From Chalciporus piperatus (taxonomy: Eukaryota > Basidiomycota > Agaricomycetes > Boletales > Boletaceae), in assembly GCA_038093975.1 (NCBI GenBank), contig JBBPTG010000003.1:806001-870000 (forward strand): 64,000 nt of DNA, read 5' to 3'. A model generated the notes under the pieces. It was not told where the DNA came from. It saw only the letters and a program-made list of their open reading frames with translations, and ran no database searches. Below are positions 40,955 through 51,363 of the stretch, piece by piece (positions within the stretch are counted from its first letter, which is position 1; each line of letters opens with the position of its first letter). The position numbers and the translations under genes were made by a program.

Positions 40955-42037
40955 ATGGATCTCAACGATGTCTACGCTTGGGAGAATGTCCTCCGAGACA
41001 TCTTTATTCGAAACTTCACTAGGGATCGAGGCAACTTTGTCCTCTCCCTCATCTTTGCACCCTTTGTCATCTGTAACGGATGGATTCTCCGCACGCTACT
41101 CCCCTCCCTCCTCACCTTCATCGCTATCGTCGTCGTCACCATCGCCATTCAATATCTCATGTTCGCTCAAATGATCGTCACCAGACGGTCCACGTCTATT
41201 GAGGTTAACTGGGATTGGACGACAAAGTGGATGAAGCTTGTTGTGTGGCATCCTGACCTGAGCAAGTGGGACAACATAATCGAGGAACAGAATTCTGATC
41301 AGCAGGAATGGCCCATCAATTGGCCTGACCTCGCTAATCCTCCTATTCCCGACCCTGAAACAACCCAAAACTCGTATTGAGATCAGGTCTACACTATCGC
41401 CAAGTAAAGCGGTTTAGAGGAAGAGAATGGAGAACAACTGAGATAGGACGGTTGAGTCTTGGGGAAAGACCAAGTGAACTAAGCTGGGGTTACCAGCAGT
41501 TCCTTGGGGTTTATATACTATCCTAACTGTTTGTACATGTTTGTATGTACTATAACTAAATAAGGAGTTACCCTGAACCCATGAGAATAGAAGCGAGATA
41601 AGGAGGCTGTGAAGCATAGCCGAGATAGCGGAGATTAAGTACATGAGGTGAAGGGCTGTGGCATAGCCATGCGCAGCACGGAGATTAACTGTCAAGGTAA
41701 GGCAGTGCGTGAGAATGAATATAACCATAATGGGCGACCGTGCGAAGAGTGAAAGTGAATAAGCACGTGTCTGAAAGATAAGATGAGAGAGATTAGATAG
41801 GATCGAATGGAACGAAACGTTGAAGTCCGAAAAGTGTCTGTGAAGGTGAGAGAACCGTAATGAACCGTAACAGACCCTGCACTTGTAGGTGCTGACCACC
41901 CTATTCCCGTTGACGGAAACGATGATAACCCATTCAAAGCACCAGCCACCTGGGTGAACAATAACCTTCAGGTCGCTGCCGCTCCACCAGCAAATGGAGT
42001 ACCATGGATGAATCAAGCTCCACTCATCGAAATCTGA
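40955..42037 (+). pseudogene. C-1 ORF3 (two-span membrane protein), split by a solo LTR
   Basis: The first part, 40955-41355, matches C-2 ORF3: MDLNDVYAWENVLRDIFI, two hydrophobic segments and SIEVNWDWTTKWMKLVVWHP. The solo LTR at 41356-41872 interrupts it after PPIPDP; the rest (PVDGNDD-like, then NNLQVAAAPPANG) resumes at 41878 and ends at TGA 42037. Without the insertion the frame would be intact. Confidence 0.7.
41356..41872 (-). repeat. solo LTR, family E (517 bp)
   Basis: TG...CA ends, perfect 5-bp duplication GACCC (41351-41355, 41873-41877). TATATAAACCCC is in the minus orientation, and the ends resemble family C (TGTTACG...GTTTCA), so a related chromovirus. Confidence 0.8.
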
Positions 42038-42071
42038 TCGTCTAGGAATACGATCCATAGAGAGGGGGTAG

Positions 42072-42547
42072 TGTTACAAACGCTCCATTTCTTATCCTAA
42101 TCATGCCTACACTCCATTATGCTTACCAGGTTTCTCTTCGTTTCTTGGACTTAGTCGTTTTACTTTCTCTTTTGTTATCTTATCTTATCGCATCATGTGA
42201 CTTACTTACATAAGCTGGGTCTAGACCTTTGCTTACTAACTGATGACTCGCTACTCACTCGTCAGCATCAGTCAGCATTACTCATCATATGACTCACGCT
42301 TACTCATTCCGCAGTAGAGCTAGTTACGCCATTGGCTAGTAGTCAGTATGAGTCATACTTAGTCACCTACAATAAGGTTTAGCCACAACATGTACAAACA
42401 CTGCCAATAGTATATAAACCCAGGTCGACAAGCACTGGACTCCCCAGTCTTGTTCTCCTGGAGTTTCCTCATCGAACCTCAGCCAAGTTCATCGGCTCGC
42501 TATTGTCTAGTGTGAGTCTTAGCTCTTAGTTGAGTTGAGTCGTTTCA
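42072..42547 (+). repeat. family C LTR, 3' LTR of C-1
   Basis: 476 bp, TGTTACAAACGC...GTCGTTTCA, preceded by the purine tract AGAGAGGGGGTAG. Inserted in a family B LTR, 47 bp of which remain on its right. Confidence 0.88.
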
Positions 42548-42594
42548 AATACCGTTGTAGGCAAAAGTTTGAAAAGTTTTTAAATACTATAACA
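42548..42594 (-). repeat. family B LTR fragment
   Basis: 47 bp matching the first 47 bases of the B-1 LTR, in reverse orientation. Confidence 0.85.
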
Positions 42595-44435
42595 CTATCC
42601 CCTCTCTAGGAATCACATTCCAGGCGATTCAGCAACTTGCGCTCAGGAACCTCTGTCAGATTTTCATATTTTTGGAACAAGGCAGAGAAATTTCCCATGG
42701 TCATATTGATTTGGTGTGGGGCGGACGGGTGCTTTTTGTGAAAAGCTTTGACAGCTTCGGGTGCATTTGACAAATGTGCTGCCTTTTCCCATGTACGGTC
42801 CGATATGTCCCAGCCTTTCCAATGAACCAGGTACTCTAACTGTCCTTGTTTCACCTGAGATTTCACTACGTAATCCACCTCGTACTCTTGTTCTCCTTCT
42901 TGGTTGACAATTACCGAATCTGGAAGGCGGACCGGTTGTCCTTCCAACGGTTCTCGAGCTGGTTTGACTCATTAAACGTTAACCGTGGGATAAATGTGCA
43001 TAGATTTGGGCAAGTCAAGTGTGACTGCATTGGGAAGGACCTTTGTGATCTGATAGGGTCTGATCCAGTTTTGCGTCATCTTTTTAGAAGGATAAGGTAA
43101 TTTGAGATTGTCCGTGGATAACATAACAAAATCTCCGATTTGATAATCTGGACCTTCGGACCGATGCTTGTCCACTTGCTCTTTCATCCGGTTCTGAGTT
43201 TCTTCTAGCGCCTGCTCTACTTCTTTGTGTGCCTTTCCCCATTTCTCTAGGAATGTACAAGCCGGAGATGAATCGCCTTCGAATCCCATGCGTGGGAAGT
43301 AGTTTTTTGTTATAGCGAAGGAGATTGTTCCGGTAGCAGTAGAAAGGGAGGAATTGTGATGGAACTGTGCTATCTTCAACCAATCAGCCCATTCTGTTTG
43401 ACGTTTAGCCATGGAAGCGCGGAGATACTGCTGGAGTTCTCGGTTCATACGCTCCGTTTGGCCATCGGTTTGGGGGTGATAAGCGGTTGACAGCTTCTGT
43501 TCTATTCCTAGAAGGGTGCAGAGCTGTGAAGTAAACTCCGATGCAAATTGCGGTCCTCGATCTGAAACAATCGAAGAGGGAAGTCCGTGTCTATACCAAA
43601 CATTGTCTCTAAATAGAATAGCTAGTTCTTTTGAAGAAATTGTCTTTTTACAAGCGATAAACTCGACTTCTTTAGAGAAGCAATCTACAATAACACAAAT
43701 AGAGTTAAAGCCACGTGATTTAGGGCAACCCATGGTAAAGTCTATAGATATATCCTTCCAAGGTTCTTTCGGAACCGGAAGGGGAATTAGTTTGTCAGCT
43801 TGTGCAGTTGACTTTCCCTTCGTGAGGGCGCACATTTGACAATGTTCTACGTAGGTCTTAACGTCTTTTGTGACACCAGGCCACGAGAAATATCGAGTAA
43901 CAAGATGTAAGGTACGTCCTTGACCACCATGGCCACCAATAGGGGAATCATGAAGGATTGTAAGTAATTTAGTACGTAAGGAAATAGGAATGAAAACTTT
44001 GTTTTTGTCATTTTTAAATACTATAGACCCCTTGTCAAAAACAAAGCCGTCTACCGTATCATTTTTTATTTTTTCTGATTCGTTTTGTATTTGATCATAG
44101 ATAGGCGAAGAAAGAGTGACCGTATTAATAAAGCCGAAGCGGGAAGTACCGTAATATTTTTGTTATGGTCGGGGTCTGCTTCTCCGTGATCTTCTCGACG
44201 AGATAAAGCATCAGCCCTTCCATTTGTAGAACCCGGTTTATAGATAATCGAGTAATTATACTCTGAGAGCAACACATTCCAACGTGCTTGACGTGGGCTC
44301 AGAGTTTGGGGAGATTTCCAATATTCAAGATTCTTGTGATCAGTCCAAATCTCGAAATGTTCTCGACCCATTAGATAATGTCTCCATTCCTGCAAAGCCC
44401 GTATGACAGCTAGAAGCTCCTTGTCATAAACCGGG

Positions 44436-44906
44436 TGTTACGATTCCACATTCTTTCATTTCCCTTTACCTTGTACTAAGTCCTAGTTGCTGGTTCAAGT
44501 CCTGCCTAGGCCATTCATTTCTTACTTTGCCTTAGTCAGCGAATGTTCTCTCAAGTTCTTTCAGCTTCGACACTTCGTCATCGCTGACTCATATGATTAC
44601 TGAGCATGACTCATTCTTATTTGTCATCGCTCATTCTTACGTATTCTGACTTCTTCTATGCCTGCCCTTAACTTGTTCCTTTACCTATATAAACCCTCGA
44701 GTCTTCTCCTGTAACCTTAAGTTAGACCTACGCAATCTAGCCTGGTTACTCCTCGTTTCCCTTGAACCCTCTGAGAGTCACCATCCCACTCTTGAACGGA
44801 CGCTAGGCCTTAACGTGGACATCCCATCGTTAGGCTACACTTGAAACCCTTGTCTTTGACTAGGCTTTTGCGTCTACGCTTTGACCTACCTGGTACAAGC
44901 GTAACA
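44436..44906 (+). repeat. solo family A LTR in B-2
   Basis: 471 bp, perfect 5-bp duplication CCGGG (44431-44435, 44907-44911). Interrupts RNase H between NYPV and YDKELLAV. Confidence 0.92.
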
Positions 44907-45049
44907 CCGGGTAGTTCTTCTCGGCAGAACTAAAGGAATGGGAGATGAAGGCACAAGGCCTCCAGAGGCCATCATCACATTTAACCGAGAGCACAGCTCC
45001 CGTTGCAATATCACTAGCGTCCGTTTCCACTCTGACTTCTTTAGAGCGG

Positions 45050-45810
45050 TGTAAGAATGCTAAACCCTCTGTAGGAATAGAAATCCCGAGAAGGTCAGTA
45101 GCAAATGATTAAGAGGGATACGATAAGTTCGACCCTAAAGGGATTCCAGGGAATGAAGACAAGCAAAAGGACTCGTTTCCGGCGTACCAAACCGTTGAAG
45201 AACTGGAAAATGCTGTTCCGTACGAACAAACGGATGTTTCGGACCACTTCCTTGCTGTTAGGTCTAGTGGAACGAAGGTAAGAACGGACGGAAAGTGTTG
45301 ACAAAGGTTCCGGAGTTTTAGAGAGAGAGGTTGTTGCGTGCAGAAAAGAAAGGTCGATTCAAAATAAGCAAAGTACAGTCTTTTATAGTCCGGGCATACC
45401 CGAGACTCTGATAGCGACAGAACGCTAAGTGACAGTACTGGACTAAGTATAGACAGAATAGATGACAAGACGAAAAGGAATGAGTAAAAGTAAGGAAAGT
45501 GCGACAATAAGGACGCATAGCAAGGTTAGAGATCATGGAATGGAAGGGAAGCTTACCAGCAAATCATATCAGACCTGGACAACGGTTTCCGGGGACACGG
45601 AGGACGATACCTGTGAACAAAACAAATGATCTGTGGTTTCCGTATACCACGGAACGACGGGAACGGAACATGATAGGGACGGAAAGTCGTATCTGCGGCG
45701 GAAGAGGTTGGGACGTATATGGAAAGGAAGGAAAGACGTTGAGGAATGTTGAGAATGGGAAATGGGGGTAGAACACTGGCTGCAAGCGTAGGGAATATGT
45801 GTTCCCTACA
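45050..45810 (-). repeat. solo LTR, family D (761 bp)
   Basis: TGTAAG...CTACA with flanking GCGG (or AGCGG) duplicated. TATAAAAG lies in the minus orientation near 45380. The sense 5' end begins with the hairpin GTAGGGAA / TTCCCTAC. Not related by eye to families A, B, C or E; possibly Copia-type. Confidence 0.75.
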
Positions 45811-47456
45811 GCGGTCAGGATAAGCCAAAAGCGGAGCGGTAGTGAATTGCTGTTGCTCCGGTCCCCACCGGTATGGTGTGTCCTTTTTGGTAAGGTCATT
45901 CAAGGGACGAGCAATGTCAGCGAAGCCCTGAATGAAACATCGATAGAAGTTAGCCAATCCTAAAAAGGACTGAACACCCTTCAACCGAGTTGGCGCCGGC
46001 CAATCCAAAATAGCCTGCACTTTTGAAGTGTCCATCTCTACGCCTTTCTGGGAGATAACCATACCCAGAAAATCTACGGAATCCACAGCGAAGCTACACT
46101 TTTCTGGTTTTACGTAAAGATCGTTCTCTCTGAGACATTGCAATACAGTTTTAACTATTTCTAAGTGCTCTGCTCTAGATTTTCCGAACGTAAAGATCAT
46201 GAGATCATCGATATAAATAATGAGAACCCCATGAAGATCGCTAAATAGATCGTTCATCATTTGTTGGAACATGGGGGGAGAGTTCGTAAGTCCAAAGTAC
46301 ATGACAACTGGTTCGTAAGCGCCGAATGGAGTAACAAAAGCCGCTTTCCATTCGTCACCTTCTTTTATTCTAACATTATTGTAACCCCAACGAAGGTCCA
46401 TTTTGGTAAACATATCAGCTCCTTTGAGCTGGTCGATAAGTCTGGAAATGAGGGGAAGAGGGTAAGCATTCTTGACAGTTCCCTCATTTACGTATCAATA
46501 GTCCATAACTAATGTCTTTTTACCGTCCTTTTTTGGAATAAAGAAAACCGGAGATGTCTGAGGGGATTTCGACGGACGAAGATATTCTTTCGATAACTCC
46601 TTATCAATAAACTTTTTGACGTCATCTAGTTCCTGTTTGGACATCGGAATCACCCGACCCTTCTTGAGAACGAAATCAGGCTTGAGATCTATTGCGTGGT
46701 CCCACGCCTTTTGGGTAGGCATACACTCACTCTCTTGCTCTGAGAAGATGTCTAAGTATTTGTGGAGTTCTACTGGGACTTTCTTGGTGAGCCCCGCCTC
46801 AAACACTCGGCGAATAGAAAAAAAATGTTTCAAATGATAATTTACTACTTTGCACTGATCAGTACAGCGTGTGAATTGTACTTGTTTGGCTACCCAATTG
46901 ATTTCAGGGTTGTGCCTATCAAGCCAATCATAGCCGATGATCATATGATGAGTGCCAAGTACAGAAACAAAAGCGTCCATATGTTCGAAATGTCCTTTAT
47001 GTCCCAAAACAAGTGAAACCTTGTGAGTGACACCACCTATCGCTCCCTCTGAGCTGTCGGCGTCGTACACTGGAATAGGAAAAGGAAGTTCTTCCAGTGT
47101 CAAACCATGTTGCTCACAGAACAATTTATCTATAAAAGTTTCGGTTGCGCCAGAATCCAATAGAGCGGCAAACTCCATTTTCTTCCATTGCTTCCCTTTG
47201 TCGTACATAATAGTAATATTGAGATCCAGCTCATTTTTCCGATTCTGATTTCTTACATGTATTTTTGATGGGATTTCTTTTTTCGAATAATTTACCTTAA
47301 GGGAATTAAGCATGAATTGTTTTACTTCTGTCACCACGCCACTCTGGGACGCCCTTTCACAAGAAGAAGAAAATTTATTGTTAAATGAAACATGAGGTCC
47401 GGTACTAATACACCCCTTTGGTAAACTAAGTTTGTGCCTTTGAGAACCCATCTCTC

Positions 47457-47741
47457 TCATCGGCTGCTTCCTTTTAAAGCTTCGGCTGCCTGTGCCTTAG
47501 CTTCTGACTCAATACGGTCGCGCCAGTACGCTTCCGCTTCTTGGTTTGTATATGCCGCTTGATGCGACATGTAACTTGTGCTGGTGAACGGGCCAGCGGG
47601 GTAGGGGGAAGATTGGGGAGGGTAGGGTGCAGGGATGGTACCTGCGAAGGGCATCTGCCGGTTGTCAAACGGCAGGGATTGTTCAACATATTGTTGCGCA
47701 TAAGAATCCCACATTACAAACTGTCTCTGACGTGGCCTGTG
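47457..47741 (-). pseudogene. B-2 gag, C-terminal fragment
   Basis: Matches the end of B-1 gag from HRPRQRQFVMWDSYAQQYVE to the stop at 47459-47457, which overlaps the pol ATG as ATGA. The slippery TTTAAAA is at 47478-47472. The knuckle and everything upstream are lost at the C-2 LTR. Confidence 0.85.
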
Positions 47742-48217
47742 TGTTACGAACGCTCCATTTCTTATCTTAATCATCCCTACATTCCATTACGCTTACTAGG
47801 TTTCTCTTCGTTTCGTGGACTTAGTCGTTTCACTTTCTCTTTCGTTATCTTATCTTATCGCATCACATGACTTACTTACATAAGCTAGGTCTAGACCTTC
47901 GCTTACTAACTGATGACTCATCGCTCACTCGTCAGCATCAGTCAGCATTATTCATCATATGACTCACGCTTACTCATTCCGCAGAAGAGCTAGTTACGCC
48001 ATTGGCTAGTAGTCAGTATGAGTCATACCCAGTCATCTACGATAAGGTTTAGTCACAACATGTACAAACATTGACAATAGTATATAAACCCGGGTTGACA
48101 AGCACTGGAGTCCCCAGTCTTGTTCTCCTGGAGTTTCCTCATCGAACCTCAGCCAAGTTCATCGGCTCGCTATTGTCTAGTGTGAGTCTTAGCTCTTAGT
48201 TGAGTTGAGTCGTTTCA
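47742..48217 (+). repeat. family C LTR, 5' LTR of C-2
   Basis: 476 bp. TATATAAA at 48081. TGACTCA-type motifs at 47914, 47960 and 48019 (the last as TGAGTCA). Confidence 0.88.
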
Positions 48218-48361
48218 TTAGAACAAGACTGATATTTTCTTTTTGTCTTAGCGTCTCGTCGCTACCACACGTGTTCTTGTACGCCACTTCAACCGTTGAT
48301 CACTAGTGGGTACCGCGCTGCTTGTTCGCGCCTTGTCATCGCTGACCTTGTTTTTGAATAA

Positions 48362-49619
48362 GTGTCGAGCAACCCCGCCGCATCTCAGCGCGCCGCGTCC
48401 CCTGTACCTTCCATCCAGTGGAACGGTATACTTGATCTCCCCGCCGTCGAGAACAACCTCGACTTCACTAGCGTCATCAGAAACCTCGAGCGAGCTGCAG
48501 AGGTCTATCCCGGCTTCACCAGCATCATCGACGACCTTGAACGAGAGAACGCTCGTGTTCAAGAAGACTACGCTCGTACACAGGCATTACACGCCGAAAG
48601 ACAAAGGGAGACCATTGAGAAGTACTCAGCGCCGATAGTTCCAGAGCCAGACTACTCGGATCTCTACGTTGATTGGTTAGAACCCCCGGTGATTCCCTCT
48701 TACCCATACCATCTACCTTCTGAGGTTTACATTCACCCTCTCGGTACCCTTCGGTTACCTCATCATCCCGCCAATCTCCAGATCGGTACTCGCCGACTTC
48801 CGTCACTCCCTCCCATCGAGGCTATTCGGGCACCGTTGCCGCCCAACCCCCAGCAGATACTAGCCGACGCCTTCGGCGTTGAAGAGTTATACTACCATGC
48901 CTCCTCCATTCCCAGAGCCCCAACCCCGCTCGCGGAGCCCGTTGATTGGACCGCCGTCGACGAGGATCTTCTTGCTCTTCAACACAGATTCCCCCTTGGA
49001 GTCTCTGGTCGTACGCAAAGTTTCCGTAGCGCTATCTATCACACGCTTATATCACCGGCAGGAGAGAAGGCGATTCGAGAGAACATTGACGATCGGGTAC
49101 GTCAACGCAGACGAAGCGACAGGCTACTTAGAGGTATCCCAGAGGACGCCGGTATTCGTATTAAGGAGAGAGTACCAACCCCGCGTCCTACTCGCCGCAC
49201 TCGCTGCCATAAGCCTCTTGCACCCCTTAGAAAGATTCGTCCAGTACAGCTTACAGGTCTTCCTGCTTCTTTCATACCTCATCTTCGGCCACGAAATTCT
49301 CTCAAGCGACCGTCGCGTTACCTTTGACTTCGCATATATTCTAGTATCTCACAGGATTCGCCCAGTAGCACCACCTACTCCTCCCCTTTCTCCTGTTATA
49401 TCACAAGCAGAGTTAGAAGAGGACAGAGAATCGGTACCAGGATTAGTAGAATCTGACAGTGAAGACAAAGGAGGACTAAGAGAGACAAACGCACCAGGAG
49501 TGCAACTGTACTATCCCGCGCCTCATTCCATCAGAAGAAGCATTCCACCACCACCTTATCAGAGAGACGCCCCTGCTTCGTTATCAGGAGAAACCCTTGA
49601 AGGATCTCAGGAGATCTGA
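48362..49619 (+). CDS. family C ORF0, protein(s) encoded upstream of gag
   Basis: Two long overlapping open frames: frame 1 (48362-49327, 321 aa) and frame 2 (open from before 48879 to 49619, 246 aa). Frame 1 starts SSNPAASQRAASPVPS at a GTG directly after TAA and has no internal Met, which suggests a mutated ATG or an upstream exon. It contains a helical stretch (DDLERENARVQEDYARTQAL) and a proline-rich core (PPVIPSYPYHLPSEVYIHP), then a basic tail. Frame 2 has a hydrophobic stretch (RFVQYSLQVFLLLSYLIF) and an acidic, proline-rich end (QAELEEDRESVPGLVESDSE). A short intron or frame change may join them. No family recognised. Ty3 elements normally begin with gag; an upstream ORF is known from plant Ogre-type elements. 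Confidence 0.5.
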
Positions 49620-49663
49620 AATAAAAAATCTAGTTTTACCCCTTCCATTCTAGTGCATCAAGA

Positions 49664-50866
49664 ATGTCGGTTCTCGCCCCAGACTTAGCAGCTGCCTTGA
49701 CAGGCATTCTCGGGCATCGTGACGCGTCCATACGGGATCTTGGAACGCAGTTGAGACTTGCGTTAGAAACCATGACGGATCAGCTTACCAACGCTCAAAG
49801 GGTAAATCAAAATCTAAACAATAATATCTTGCAGCTTGAAGCGCAAGTGCAAGCCATTCAAGTGCCTGGCGCAATACCAGCTCTTACGGTCGGACCTAGC
49901 GGACCTAAGCTATCCAAAATCGTCAAAGATCCAGGAGACTATGACGGATCCAGAGGAAAGAAGTTCGAAGAATGGTGGACAAGGGTCCGCGCATGGCTAG
50001 ATGAAAACAACACCGTGTTAACCGGAATGACGGCGATCAGAGCTATCCTTAGTCGAATGACAGGAGGAGACGCCGCTACTTTCTCACGAGCCATGACACA
50101 CGACATTCTGGAAAATGGAACCACGTATACTTCCGCCGAGTTCCATAAACGAATTACCGATCAATTCCGCTCGGGTAATGAAGTGGAGTATCACCGCAAT
50201 CAGATCAAGAATCTGAAACAGGGCAAGATGTCTATGGAAAAATTCCTTACCACGTTCCAGACTCATCGCCTTATGGACGATTGGAGTGATGCGCGACACA
50301 TCGAACTTCTAGAACTAAATGCAGATCCAGAGATCACACATCGGATCTTTATGGATAAAGGACGGTTCGACAAATATGACACATACGTCGAAGAACTACG
50401 CCTCCTTGCAGGAAGGAAACAGCTTATCTCCATGATCAAGACAGGAACCGCAGGTGATACCCCGCGATATAAATATACCAACACGGGTACACAACCGGGT
50501 CGTGGTGCCCCAATGGATATAGGTTCTGCCGAAATCGAAGAAGGAGAAATCGTGGAAGAAGAAGAAGAAGCATCGTCTGCCGTAAAGGCGGCCACAAGCA
50601 ATTCCAAAGAAAAGAAACAAGGAAATTGTTGGAACTGTGGGAAACCGGGACATCCGAAACAGCAATGTCCGGTGCCTAGTACCAAATGCAAGGGCTGTGG
50701 CTGGTCACGAGGCGAACACAAACGTGCCTGCAAACTTCAGAAGAGACAGGTGAGAGAACTGTCTACCGAATCTAGCGCTCTCGAAGGTCGTTCATTCGAC
50801 GAAATGAAGGCTTACTTCTACGATATGAAAGATATCGAAATGAAGGGAAAAGGCAAAGCGGCCTGA
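49664..50866 (+). CDS. C-2 gag
   Basis: 400 aa. Residues about 20-70 are a predicted coiled coil (TDQLTNAQRVNQNLNNNILQ). The capsid region starts SKIVKDPGDYDGSRGKKFEE, with AEFHKRITDQFRSGNEVEYH and MSMEKFLTTFQTHRLMDDW. An acidic linker (EIEEGEIVEEEEE) precedes the CCHC knuckle CWNCGKPGHPKQQC and a second cysteine group, CKGCGWSRGEHKRAC. Ends MKGKGKAA-stop with the slippery heptamer GGGAAAA 12 nt before the stop. Uninterrupted. Confidence 0.9.
   Translation: MSVLAPDLAAALTGILGHRDASIRDLGTQLRLALETMTDQLTNAQRVNQNLNNNILQLEAQVQAIQVPGAIPALTVGPSGPKLSKIVKDPGDYDGSRGKKFEEWWTRVRAWLDENNTVLTGMTAIRAILSRMTGGDAATFSRAMTHDILENGTTYTSAEFHKRITDQFRSGNEVEYHRNQIKNLKQGKMSMEKFLTTFQTHRLMDDWSDARHIELLELNADPEITHRIFMDKGRFDKYDTYVEELRLLAGRKQLISMIKTGTAGDTPRYKYTNTGTQPGRGAPMDIGSAEIEEGEIVEEEEEASSAVKAATSNSKEKKQGNCWNCGKPGHPKQQCPVPSTKCKGCGWSRGEHKRACKLQKRQVRELSTESSALEGRSFDEMKAYFYDMKDIEMKGKGKAA
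50845..50851 (+). promoter_or_regulatory. -1 ribosomal frameshift heptamer, family C (C-2)
   Basis: GGGAAAA read as G GGA AAA in the gag frame. The -1 frame stays open up to the solo LTR and, with that removed, into pol. Confidence 0.75.
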
Positions 50867-50902
50867 ATGATCTGGGCAAACGGACCACAACTAACTCGTT
50901 AG

Positions 50903-51358
50903 TGTTATGACTGAGTCACAACACGGCGGGGACTTAAGGCAACACTAGGCCTTGCGAAGGAGTATGCTGAGTACTAAAACTTAATTGCGGTGAAGCAACA
51001 AATGGATTAGACTGGGGTCTGTGATAAGTACAGGGCTACTTATATACTATTGAGAAGTGCGCACAGACCAACAGCCGAATAAGGAAATCATAAAGGAAAA
51101 GATAAATAAGGTAAATGGGACGATAGATAAGAAAAGGTACCAGGTACGGATTAGGGTCTAGGCCATGACATCATTGCTGACTCATCTAAGTCTAGACCTT
51201 TGTCACGTGACCTGATTAGGTAATAGTTTTACGTAATGCTACAGGGATTACCGGAGCGGATTAAGATGAATCCGGCTTGACCCCTAAGTTGTAGACAAAG
51301 TCCAGAGTTCGAATACCGTTGTAGGCAAAAGTTTGAAAAGTTTTTAAATACTATAACA
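50903..51358 (-). repeat. solo family B LTR in C-2
   Basis: 456 bp, reverse orientation, perfect 5-bp duplication GTTAG (50898-50902, 51359-51363). C-1 has the empty site. It separates gag from pol. Confidence 0.92.
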
Positions 51359-51363
51359 GTTAG

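Larger units (their letters stand above)
36657..42547 (+). mobile_element. Ty3 chromovirus C-1 (family C), 5' truncated
   Basis: Begins abruptly inside gag at the A-1 LTR (homologous to C-2 from about 50265) and ends with a 476-bp 3' LTR (42072-42547). It lacks the 5' LTR, ORF0 and two thirds of gag. Pol is damaged by deletions and stops, and ORF3 by a solo LTR. Confidence 0.85.
42606..47471 (-). pseudogene. B-2 pol, disabled
   Basis: Protease ALLDSGATETFIDKLF; RT with the same TGA at the DYRY arginine (46497-46495) as B-1; FTKMDLRWGYNN, IIYIDDLMIF and FYRCFIQGF. Eight residues present in B-1 between GPEQQQ and FTTAPLL are deleted in frame. The solo LTRs at 45050-45810 and 44436-44906 break RNase H. 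Integrase from about 43900 to 42972 is open (CALTKGKSTAQ, IDFTMGCPKS, VSDRGPQFASEF, HPQTDGQTERMNRELQQY) and keeps the CGA lost in B-1. Two adjacent stops (TAA TGA, about 42974-42969) replace KR before the chromodomain QEYEVDYVVKSQVKQG. Compared with B-1 the two copies share one lesion and differ in the rest. Confidence 0.88.
42548..47741 (-). mobile_element. Ty3 chromovirus B-2 (family B), truncated at both ends
   Basis: Only the first 47 bp of its 3' LTR remain (42594-42548), cut by the C-1 LTR; gag is cut at 47741 by the C-2 LTR. It carries solo LTRs at 44436-44906 (family A) and 45050-45810 (family D). Confidence 0.88.
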
